Source of the DNA: Hymenobacter aranciens
GTDB lineage: Bacteria > Bacteroidota > Bacteroidia > Cytophagales > Hymenobacteraceae
Direction of reading: 5' to 3'
DNA: 64,000 nucleotides
Assembly: GCF_030580865.1 (NCBI RefSeq)
Contig: NZ_JAUQSY010000001.1
Span: 248,001-312,000 of the forward strand
The translations under genes and the position numbers were made by a program. The notes under the pieces are model-generated. The model was not told the DNA's origin. It did no database searches and saw nothing but the letters and a program-made list of their open reading frames with translations. Positions within the stretch are counted from its first letter, which is position 1. Every line of letters starts with the position of its first letter. This document shows positions 54,601-60,617 of this stretch, in pieces.

Positions 54601-56148
54601 TCTGCCCCGCGTAACGAAATATCGGCGGTGGGCCGCAATGGCGAAGCCCAGCGCTCCCGCTCCGAAGCCAAGGCCGACACCGTAAAAGACAAGTTGCGCC
54701 TGGTGAAAGCCGTGCTGCGCTCGCTGATGACGGCCCGCTCGCTAAACTTCACCTACACCCGCTCCAACGGCACCCTGATGCCAGGCTACATGCCCAAAAC
54801 CAAGCTCTTCGGCTTCAACGACGGTTTTACGGCGCCAGGGCTGCCGTTTATCCTGGGGCAGCAGTACGAGTTGGGTGAGCTGTACCAGCTAGCCAACAGC
54901 CGCGGCTGGTACACCGACAGCAGCCACTACCTCAACACGCCCTTCAGCTCGCTACTCACCGAGAACCTGACCTTGCGCACGGCGCTGGAGCCATTCCGCG
55001 ACTTCAACATTCAGCTCGACGCCCGGCGGCAAAAGTCGCAAAGCCAGGAAGCATATTACCGCAACCAGGTGAATGAGAATACGCTCACGGTTGAGCATGA
55101 CGGTGATGGTCGCACGCTACTGGCCCCCACGCAACAGCTGGGCACGGGCTCGTTCAGCGTGTCCACTATCACCATCCAAACCCTGTTTGGCGACCTGGGG
55201 GCCAACGGCGAAACCTCGAAAGCCTTCGACCGCTTCGTGCAGAACCGCCGCGCGGTGCAGGAGCGCCTGGGCGCCGCCAACTACCACCTCGGCAACTACA
55301 GCTACAACTCGCAGGAAGTGCTGGTGCAGAGCTTTATCGATGCCTACCACGGCCGTTCCTCCGATAGCTACAAAGCGGAGAAATTTAACCCCTTCAAATC
55401 GATACCGCTGCCCAACTGGCGCGTCGATTACAACGGGTTTGCGCAGCTGGCGTTCGTGAAGAAGTATTTCAGCTCATTCACACTCAACCACGCCTATTCG
55501 TCCGTGTACAGCGTGGGTAGCTATAGCACTACTTCGCTCTACGACGCTGAGCCGAACTTACCTAATTTGGTCAACGCCGACGGTATTTTCGTGCCCTACT
55601 ACGTGGTGGGCCAGATAAGCATCGCCGAACACCTGTCGCCGCTGATTGGGGTGAATTTTCAGACTACCAACAAAATCACCGGTCGCGCCGAGTACCGCAC
55701 CGACCGCGCCCTAGCCCTGAACACCACCAACGCCCAGGTAACCGAGCTGCACACCACCGAGCTGGTCATCGGTTTCGGCTATGCCACCAACAGCCTGAAG
55801 CTACCCTTCCGGGTGGGCGGCGAGCAGCGCGTGCTGAAAAACAATCTCACCGCCCGCCTCGACCTCAGCATCCGCGACAACATCACGGTGCAGCGCAGCA
55901 TTGAGGACGTGGTGAACCCCTACGAGGCTACCGACGCCACCCCGGCATCCGTAGGCCGCGGCACCAGCCAGATTACCAACGGCTCGAAGCAATTCCAGCT
56001 GCGCCCCACCATCGACTACCTGCTGAACACCCGCCTGAACCTGCAGCTCTATTATAGCCAGACCATCAGCACGCCACGCATCAGCAACGCCTTCCGCAAC
56101 TCCACCACCGAGGGGGGCATCCAGCTCCGCTATAGCTTGGCCCAGTAG
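48646..56148 (+). CDS. sprA: SprA, giant outer-membrane translocon of the type IX secretion system
   Basis: This 2500-residue protein starts at a TTG. SprA (Sov) is the large beta-barrel channel through which T9SS cargo crosses the outer membrane; in gliding species it is also needed for movement. A signal-like segment (8-24) is followed by the SprA N-terminal motif VGKEIDYRDPSILTYKEYEEFQRREAIRSYY (about 111-145) and the repeated SprA_N regions (GSVTIKLGWRQNTNENP, FDFENQMKFDYAGEETDIIRKLDLGNVSLPL). A very long series of beta strands follows, ending EGGIQLRYSLAQ. The order ruvA-sprA-gcvH is widespread in Bacteroidota. Three T9SS-tailed proteins of the arabinose locus are probable cargo. Confidence 0.95.
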   Translation: MKSGQKFIPASVVVVASLLAWWAQASPALRSGSLLAGLRPSRLLLADTPQPVAADTGRYKPSRRPSVRPKDRPGSRFSTQRRRSPLVLPLPTNVKENITFDDSLKSFNVEEKVGKEIDYRDPSILTYKEYEEFQRREAIRSYYREKANGGIAGPAAAAGTGQAQRLIPKIYLGPMANRIFGGSYVDIRPAGSVTIKLGWRQNTNENPALTLRQQSVGDFLFEQNMNVNLTGQIGTKLKLVFNYDTKASFDFENQMKFDYAGEETDIIRKLDLGNVSLPLTNSLVQGAQNLFGIKTDLQFGRLAVTAVAATVRGTTDEVRVQNGAQSRQYELKASQYERDRHYFLSQFFRDRYDQALRNLPTIQSGIEIRNLEVYVTNDNRTTDNLRNVVALTDIGEPFRTYQGRLLRAGATTRTAASNDANLLYPTLSTAGDQARDNLTVDTYLQTGNAAIPPLVKNVDFERIRARKLEAREYTYNAQLGYISLNTALLPDQVLGVSFEYLFNGRTYKVGEIQNDYASRGQDQVIFMKMLKATNPGIGLADSTKNRANKNLQTGNTPTWDLMMKNIYPLNASQLNRDNFQLQIIYKDDVTGVDLISLKEGGPLIENLPLVQVLNLDNVNPNNDRNPDGNFDYFPGITIDPELGKIIFPNVQPFGSFLRTRFNNANDVAKYVYSELYNQTQSDAQQLQEKDKFFLRGRFQATATDEINLPGIGIAQGSVRVRSGSTLLTEGVDYQVFYDQAKVKILNPAYLNSANELRVEFEKNALVQVQPRRLLGLRMDYKLNKDVNIGGTFLQLLESPAPGINRVNIGDEPANNGIVGLDGSIRKDSRVLTKYLDKLPLISTKEISTIAFSGEFAKLLPGRSQLGNGENGVSYIDDFENSRTPYTLGGLTSVQAWRLAATPSVISNAPGLGVNDRRAKLAWYTVDQTYYTGGPSVPGNIGASDLLNHYTRGVPRNEVFPTKDLGATGNGYEYSFDLAYFPGERGPYNYSPNVSADGKYLTNTDLFANYGGISRAITFDTDFDNANVEYLEFWLMDPFIKTNNPTNNNTNADINDSENPAQPTDATATGGDLYINLGNVSEDVLKDSNQHEFENGLPVPGEDPADVTLPTIWGRVTKQQFLTDAFNASNGAREAQDVGLDGFNDTDEQAFFAGVYGGFNDPSADDFRHHLDSFYDTNVPGGAKILGRYKNFNGYEGNSRDGGTLSTTPYPDKEDLNRDNVVQDVERYYEYRVRLENRPENFQVGQNYIIDQVTNEVNGDKVTWYQFRIPIRENYTVRGNNNQSFGFKSIRFMRMYLTGWEQPAVLRFVQPQFVANQWRRYLSKIVDPTSDAGLNTPTDADAFSISTVSIEENGTGGATNEIPYVSPPGISRDTEYGSSSTSRRLNEQSLRLCVTNLHDGYAKAAYKNLTLNLLRYKRLRMYVHGESEDGSTKSGDVRYFVRIGTDYTQNYYEYSRPLVITPVGVAGTEGSREIWPQENDIDVEFSEFINAKSERNKAQWPFLQPYVKTLANGATITIVGNPDFSAVQGCMIGVLNPVSSPKEDKSLCIWANEFRVFDFEQDAGYAATARLNVKLADLANITATGSFTSIGFGGLQDKAQARSTDDVFRGDLQATVAAEKFLPPALNLRVPVLLQYGRESRKPKYDPLDPDTELSKSLEKFEGRDDDRAAYEQLVVDRTTSRSISVLNVRKERSATATAKPKPWDIENVALSYAITDRLHTDIRTQRDYSRSYTAALAYVYQTSPKNYTPLSKIKALDNPYLKIFQQVNFTPLPSRFSFRTDLERTYNERFLQRVLEPGQLPSTAGIAGVFQKNFIISRIYDLKWDLTKSLIFDYTANNRGVVDEGAGSSLDNSPEGVRNRKLLRDNLLRGGRTTNFTQTAALTYRLPLDKFPLTDWLSADTRYAATYTWQAASTALRAPAYPVPTGIEEKDTATTKLELGNTIQNNAEFSANGRIDLVKLYNKVKFLNIINNAPAGGGRGNAGRASAPRNEISAVGRNGEAQRSRSEAKADTVKDKLRLVKAVLRSLMTARSLNFTYTRSNGTLMPGYMPKTKLFGFNDGFTAPGLPFILGQQYELGELYQLANSRGWYTDSSHYLNTPFSSLLTENLTLRTALEPFRDFNIQLDARRQKSQSQEAYYRNQVNENTLTVEHDGDGRTLLAPTQQLGTGSFSVSTITIQTLFGDLGANGETSKAFDRFVQNRRAVQERLGAANYHLGNYSYNSQEVLVQSFIDAYHGRSSDSYKAEKFNPFKSIPLPNWRVDYNGFAQLAFVKKYFSSFTLNHAYSSVYSVGSYSTTSLYDAEPNLPNLVNADGIFVPYYVVGQISIAEHLSPLIGVNFQTTNKITGRAEYRTDRALALNTTNAQVTELHTTELVIGFGYATNSLKLPFRVGGEQRVLKNNLTARLDLSIRDNITVQRSIEDVVNPYEATDATPASVGRGTSQITNGSKQFQLRPTIDYLLNTRLNLQLYYSQTISTPRISNAFRNSTTEGGIQLRYSLAQ

Positions 56149-56273
56149 GGGTAGGCGGCGAGAGGGGAAGTAGGCAGCAGGGATTTCGCCGAAAGTCTGA
56201 AAGGCGGTAAACTTCTGCGTATTTTTGACGCACCAACACCCCTCACACCCCAATACTCTTACCCTCGCACCCC

Positions 56274-56654
56274 ATGAACCTCCCCGCTACCCTGCGCTAC
56301 ACCAAAGACCACGAATGGATTCGGGTGGAAGGTGACGTTGCCTACGTTGGCATCACCGACCACGCCCAGAAAGAGCTTGGCGACATCGTGTACGTCGATA
56401 TCGACACCCTCGATAAGGATGTGGCCCAGCACGAAGTATTCGGCACCGTGGAGGCCGTAAAAACCGTTTCGGACCTCTTCAGCCCCATCACCGGCACGGT
56501 GCTGGAAGTAAACGAAAAGCTGGCCGACGCACCCGAAACCGTCAACTCGGACCCCTACGGCGACGGCTGGATGGTGAAAATCTCCATCGCCAACCCCGCC
56601 GAGCTCGACGAGCTGCTGACCGCCGAAACCTACGGCGAGCTGGTGGGCGCCTAG
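56274..56654 (+). CDS. gcvH: Glycine cleavage system H protein
   Basis: GcvH carries the lipoyl arm that shuttles the methylamine group between the P, T and L proteins of glycine cleavage. The 126-residue protein starts [20 protein letters not shown], the standard N-terminus, and carries the lipoyl-lysine Lys63 in [13 protein letters not shown]. It ends with [23 protein letters not shown]. The length is typical. The TAG stop lies within the start of a palindromic repeat that separates it from the VanZ-M28 gene. Confidence 0.96.
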   Translation: MNLPATLRYTKDHEWIRVEGDVAYVGITDHAQKELGDIVYVDIDTLDKDVAQHEVFGTVEAVKTVSDLFSPITGTVLEVNEKLADAPETVNSDPYGDGWMVKISIANPAELDELLTAETYGELVGA

Positions 56655-56757
56655 TTTTTAGTTGTCAGTTGTTCATTGTTCGTTGTCAGAATAATGCACT
56701 TGTTCACAATTCTGCAATGCCAACAACTGACCACGAACAACTGCCAACTAAAGCTAA
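56651..56757. repeat. Imperfect palindromic element, third family
   Basis: The left arm (about 56651-56689, TTAGTTGTCAGTTGTTC core) and right arm (about 56720-56757, GAACAACTGCCAACTAAAG core) are inverted copies with several mismatches. The element covers the end of gcvH and the apparent start of the next gene. Confidence 0.7.
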
Positions 56758-58465
56758 ATCCTACGCCGCCCTGCCGCTTGGCTGGGCGGCGTTGTTGCTT
56801 TATCTGACCCTGGCTCCGGCCGACAAGCTGCCCCCGCAGCCCCACTGGCAGCTGCTGAGCTTCGATACCTTCGCCCACGCGGCGTTTTTCGCAGTGCAGG
56901 CGGCGCTGACGTGGTTCTCATTGCGCCGGCAGCGGCGCTGGCCTGTGCTGGCCCGCCACGCCGGCTGGGCGGTGCTGCTGGGCTGCACCGCCTTCGGCGC
57001 TATCATCGAAGGCCTACAGATGGTGCTGCCCTTCAACCGCCACGGCGAGTGGAGCGACCTCATCAGCGACTCGCTGGGCACGGCCGTGGCGCTGGGGCTG
57101 TGCTATGCGGCGGCGCCGGCTTTGCAGCGGCGCGGGTGGGTGCTGGGGTTGGCTGGGCTGCTCATGATTACGGGAGCGCAGGCGCAGGATATGCCGCGGG
57201 TGCGGAAGACGATTGAAACGCTGGCGTCGCCCCAGATGCACGGGCGGGGGTATGTGCAGCAGGGTGATAAGGTGGCGGCCGCATATCTGCGCGAGCGATT
57301 GAGCAAACTGCAGCTACAGCCGCTGGCGCTGGACTATGCGCAGCCATTCGTGTTGAATGTGAATACTTTTCCTGCAGGAGTAGCTCTAAATCTAAACCAT
57401 AATCCATTTCCTCAGCTCGGGCCCACGAAGCGGCTGCGGCCTGGCATCGACTTTATTGTTTCTCCCGCTTCGGGCAGTGGATTTTTGACCAAACTTCACC
57501 ATTTGCTGTACCTCGACAGCATCATAGTGAATAACCAGATTGAGGTTCGGGCCTTTCTCCTAGGCAGTCAGGAACCATGCACGGTGGTGCTGCTCGACCA
57601 CTATGTGCAAAACGCCGCTAAATTACCCGCGTCAATTGCCTCGCGTCTTGATTCAGTAAGCGCAGTAATCCGAATTGTACCTAAGCTAACGGCTTCGCTA
57701 TCGCCTACTCAGGTCCGGAAGCAGATGCAATTGGAAGCGCTGCCTCATCCGTTGTTGAATACCAGCAAGGCCGACAATAGCCTGCACGCCTATGGCGCCG
57801 AAGTGCGCGTCGACGCCCAACTCCAGCGCAACTACCAAACCCAGAACCTCGCCGCCATCGTGCGCGGCACGGCGCAGCCCGATTCTTTCCTCGTCGTGTC
57901 GGCCCACTACGACCACCTCGGCATGATGGGCAAAAACGTGTACTTCCCCGGCGCCAACGACAATGCCAGCGGCGTGGCTATGCTGCTGGAACTCGCTGCT
58001 CATTACGCTAAGCCCGAAAACCGGCCCGCCTGCTCTGTAGTGTTCCTGCTTTTCGGGGCTGAGGAGGCCGGGCTGGTGGGCTCGCAATACTTCGTGGCGC
58101 ACCCGCTGGTGCCGTTGCGCAACATCAAATTCCTGCTGAACCTCGACCTGCTGGGCTCCGGCGAGCAAGGCGCCACGGTGGTCAATGGCCGCATCCACGA
58201 AGCCGCTTTCCGCCGCCTCACGGCTCTCAACGATGCTCACCACTACCTGCCCGCCCTCGGGGCTCGCGGCAAAGCCGCCAACTCCGACCACTACCCCTTT
58301 TCGGAAGCGGGCGTGCCGGCGTTTTACATGTATCTGCGGGGGGCCAGCAAGGCCTACCACGACGTGAACGACACACCCGCCACGCTGACTTTGGCGGGGT
58401 TTCAGGGGGCATTTGGGTTGGTGCGCGACTTTTTGAACGAGTTGGGCGCCCGGCCCGAACGGTAG
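56717..58465 (+). CDS. VanZ-like membrane domain fused to M28 aminopeptidase
   Basis: The frame gives 582 residues from the ATG at 56717. Residues about 20-145 hold four hydrophobic helices of the VanZ-like family (LTLAPADKLPP, DTFAHAAFFAVQAAL, FGAIIEGLQMVLPFNRHGEWSDLISDSLGT). Residues about 160-582 are an M28 peptidase with its metal ligands: SAHYDHLG, GANDNASG, GAEEAGLVGSQ, LLNLDLLG and SDHYPFSEAG. At the junction, LGLAGLLMITGAQAQD looks like the signal peptide of an exported peptidase, now serving as the last helix. The first 14 codons come from a palindromic repeat, so the true start may be later. A VanZ gene beside gcvH is common; the in-frame fusion is the unusual point. The M28 substrate is unknown. 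Confidence 0.8.
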   Translation: MPTTDHEQLPTKAKSYAALPLGWAALLLYLTLAPADKLPPQPHWQLLSFDTFAHAAFFAVQAALTWFSLRRQRRWPVLARHAGWAVLLGCTAFGAIIEGLQMVLPFNRHGEWSDLISDSLGTAVALGLCYAAAPALQRRGWVLGLAGLLMITGAQAQDMPRVRKTIETLASPQMHGRGYVQQGDKVAAAYLRERLSKLQLQPLALDYAQPFVLNVNTFPAGVALNLNHNPFPQLGPTKRLRPGIDFIVSPASGSGFLTKLHHLLYLDSIIVNNQIEVRAFLLGSQEPCTVVLLDHYVQNAAKLPASIASRLDSVSAVIRIVPKLTASLSPTQVRKQMQLEALPHPLLNTSKADNSLHAYGAEVRVDAQLQRNYQTQNLAAIVRGTAQPDSFLVVSAHYDHLGMMGKNVYFPGANDNASGVAMLLELAAHYAKPENRPACSVVFLLFGAEEAGLVGSQYFVAHPLVPLRNIKFLLNLDLLGSGEQGATVVNGRIHEAAFRRLTALNDAHHYLPALGARGKAANSDHYPFSEAGVPAFYMYLRGASKAYHDVNDTPATLTLAGFQGAFGLVRDFLNELGARPER

Positions 58466-58486
58466 CCTATAAATGACAACGCACAA

Positions 58487-58518
58487 AAAAGCCCCGCTTC
58501 GGTTGAAGCGGGGCTTTT
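58487..58518. terminator. Bidirectional intrinsic terminator
   Basis: AAAAGCCCCGCTTC pairs perfectly with GAAGCGGGGCTTTT around a 4-base loop, between the convergent peptidase gene and the minus-strand exported-protein gene. Confidence 0.9.
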
Positions 58519-58540
58519 GTTTGTATTGGATAATCAGCGC

Positions 58541-59080
58541 TTAGCCGTTGTTGGCTTTCAGCGACAGCATGATTTGCTTGGCCACCGGCTCCCAATCGGG
58601 CTTCTGGCGGTCGGCGCAGTTGAAGGTGCAAATCATCAGCTTGCCGTCCACGTCGGTGAAGAACACCAGCGTATAGACCTCGTGGCCCATTTCAGGCTTC
58701 ATGAACTCAAGGTAGCCCACCTTGCGGTTGTTGATGTGCTTTATGCCATCGCCAAACCAGGTGGCATCCTTGAACTGCTTGTGGTAGGTTTTGGCGAACG
58801 AGGCGGCGTAGATTTCTACCATGTCCTGGTCGGCTTCGTTCTCGCTGTAGTTGAAGGCGAGGCTGACGAGGTTATTGTTGGTGAAGATGACGCTGGGGCG
58901 GCTCTGGGCTTTCGCGTAGGCGAAGTCCATCTGCTGCTCGCTCATTACTTCGAAGCCTTTGGGAATCAGAATTTCAACCCGCTCGCTGAGTACGCGCTTT
59001 TTCACCAGCTCAATCTCAGCCATGGGGCGGGCCGCCATCAGAAACAGGCCCATCAAACAGAGTAGTAAGGTAGATTTCAT
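58541..59080 (-). CDS. Exported protein of unknown function
   Basis: The product has 179 residues from the ATG at 59080 (MKSTLLLCLMGLFLMAARPMA), a clean signal peptide; the open frame to 59131 adds nothing plausible. The mature part is mixed alpha/beta, with IPKGFEVMSEQQMDFAYAKAQSRPSVIFTNNN, KHINNRKVGYLEFMKPEMGHEVYTLVFFTDVDGKLMICTFNC and a final WEPVAKQIMLSLKANN. The pattern 'exported protein, conserved face, VDGKLMICTFNC' recalls small periplasmic proteins with PsbP/DUF1795-like folds, but I do not recognise a family. It is a single gene with its own promoter and a terminator shared with the peptidase gene. Confidence 0.75.
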   Translation of the reverse strand: MKSTLLLCLMGLFLMAARPMAEIELVKKRVLSERVEILIPKGFEVMSEQQMDFAYAKAQSRPSVIFTNNNLVSLAFNYSENEADQDMVEIYAASFAKTYHKQFKDATWFGDGIKHINNRKVGYLEFMKPEMGHEVYTLVFFTDVDGKLMICTFNCADRQKPDWEPVAKQIMLSLKANNG

Positions 59081-59419
59081 GTCGATAACGGATAACGTTG
59101 TGGGTGGTGGATATGAATTTGATGGGCCCAAGTTAGGTACAATAAACGAAGTACCAAATTTTAGGTGACACGGATTGCAGTTTTTTTTCGACTAATGTCG
59201 GAACACTGATTTGGGCGGGGAAATAATGCCTTAATACTCGTTGCTTTACAAATTTACGCCCAATTGCTGAATTGGCTTTTGAAAACTTCGCTCAGCGACT
59301 AAAAATTGCCTTTCAACGCGCATAAATTGCCGTTAAAGTCCTAAAAACGGCCAAAAAACTTTCGGAGAAGCCGTAATAGTCGATTACTCGCAGGCTTGGG
59401 ACTTACCGTAGTCCGCCAG
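59081..59419. other. AT-rich intergenic region between the exported protein and yicC
   Basis: Apart from a possible minus-strand promoter near 59128-59157, I see no gene, strong hairpin or repeat here. It receives transcription from yicC (minus strand) without a clear terminator. Confidence 0.45.
59128..59157 (-). promoter_or_regulatory. Possible promoter of the exported-protein gene
   Basis: On the minus strand TTG (59157-59155) and TAACTTGG (59135-59128) are spaced by 19 bp; the -7 box differs from TAnnTTTG at one position. The leader would be about 40 nt. Confidence 0.35.
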
Positions 59420-60313
59420 CTAGAGAATATTATTGAGCTGTTCCTTGATTTTTTCCAACTCTTCCTTCATGCCCACCACGAGGTGCTGCACGGTGGCATC
59501 GTTGGCCTTCGACCCAATAGTATTGATTTCGCGGCCGATTTCCTGGGCCAGGAATCCGAGCTTCTTACCTACGGCCTCGTCGGGCAGGTGGATTGCCTGC
59601 TCGAAGTAATTGAGGTGGGCCGCCAGCCGCACCTTCTCCTCGGCGATGTCGAGCTTCTCAATGTAGTACAGCACCTCCTGCTCGAAGCGCGTGGCATTGA
59701 ACTGCTCGTGGCTGCTGAGCTCGGCCAGGTGGCCCTGCAGGCGCTGGCGCACGTGCGCGATGCGGGTGGGGTCGTGCTGCTCCACGGCGGCCAGCTGCTG
59801 GCGAATGGTGGCCACGTAGCCCAGAATTTCGAGCGTGAGGGCGCGGCCCTCGTCCTGCCGGAACTGCTGGATGGCGGCCTGCGCTTCCAGCAGCAGCGGC
59901 AGCAGCTCGGCCCAGGTGACTTCCTCGGCGGGCTCGGCGGCGGCCTCGGGCCCGGTGGGGATGATGCCGGGCAGGCGCAGGGCGGCCAGCAGGGTTTCCT
60001 CGCCGGTGGGCAGGTGCAGCGACTCGGCCACGGCCTTCAGTTCGTGGTAGGCGGCCAGCAGGGCTTCCTTATTGATGGGAGCCGCCACGCGGGCGGCGAG
60101 GGGCCGGGTGAAGTCGACGTTGAGGTTGATTTTGCCGCGCAGCAGGCCCTTAGCCAGTAGGTTGCGGATTTCGAGCTCCTGCGGCTGCAGAAAGCGCGGC
60201 AGGCGCAGGCTGAGGTCGAAGGTTTTGGAATTGACGGATTTCAGCTCGACGCTGGCGGTGTAGGTGTCGGTTTCGCGGTGGGCCTGGCCGTAGCCGGTCA
60301 TGGAAATGAGCAT
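59420..60313 (-). CDS. yicC: YicC-family endoribonuclease
   Basis: YicC proteins are conserved bacterial RNases, reported to cut particular RNAs in E. coli; the targets here are unknown. The 297-residue protein has the family N-terminus MLISMTGYGQAHRE and VELKSVNSKTFDLSLRLPRFLQPQELEIRNLLAKGLLRGKI. The C-terminal segment is GKKLGFLAQEIGREINTIGSKANDATVQHLVVGMKEELEKIKEQLNNI, the most conserved part of the family. The length is normal. It is divergent from the TonB-dependent receptor gene, with a palindromic repeat in between. Confidence 0.93.
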   Translation of the reverse strand: MLISMTGYGQAHRETDTYTASVELKSVNSKTFDLSLRLPRFLQPQELEIRNLLAKGLLRGKINLNVDFTRPLAARVAAPINKEALLAAYHELKAVAESLHLPTGEETLLAALRLPGIIPTGPEAAAEPAEEVTWAELLPLLLEAQAAIQQFRQDEGRALTLEILGYVATIRQQLAAVEQHDPTRIAHVRQRLQGHLAELSSHEQFNATRFEQEVLYYIEKLDIAEEKVRLAAHLNYFEQAIHLPDEAVGKKLGFLAQEIGREINTIGSKANDATVQHLVVGMKEELEKIKEQLNNIL

Positions 60314-60350
60314 GGGAAGCAGTTCGAAAATGGTAAGCTGAACGGGCTAC

Positions 60351-60461
60351 AAAGAACGTCATGCTGACCGCAGGGAAGCATCTCGTCTGGGGTAGTAATT
60401 CAGACGATTGAAATTACTGCTGCGGGCGAGATGCTTCCCTGCGGTCAGCATGACGTTCTTT
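60351..60461. repeat. Palindromic element, MLNAVKH-family variant, copy 4
   Basis: AAAGAACGTCATGCTGACCG... and its complement form about 35-bp perfect arms over 111 bp. The arm differs from copies 1-3 at matching positions on both sides (GACCGCAGGGAAG instead of GAACGCAGTGAAG), so the two arms have changed together. It lies between the divergent yicC and receptor genes. Confidence 0.88.
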
Positions 60462-60563
60462 TTTGACCTGCCCGCCGGCAAAAAGGGCGCAAAAGTAGCC
60501 GCCGCCGCGCAGCCGAAAAACTCATTTTCAGGACCGTAACAATAGCATAATACAGGGGCTATG

Positions 60564-60591
60564 TTGCCGTAATAGGCCCCGGGTAATTTTG
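60564..60591 (+). promoter_or_regulatory. Predicted promoter of the TonB-dependent receptor gene
   Basis: TTG (60564-60566) and TAATTTTG (60584-60591) are spaced by 17 bp, fitting the Bacteroidota consensus; the leader is about 20 nt. Confidence 0.55.
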
Positions 60592-60617
60592 TCGGGTCAA
60601 ACTAATATGCAGCTTTT

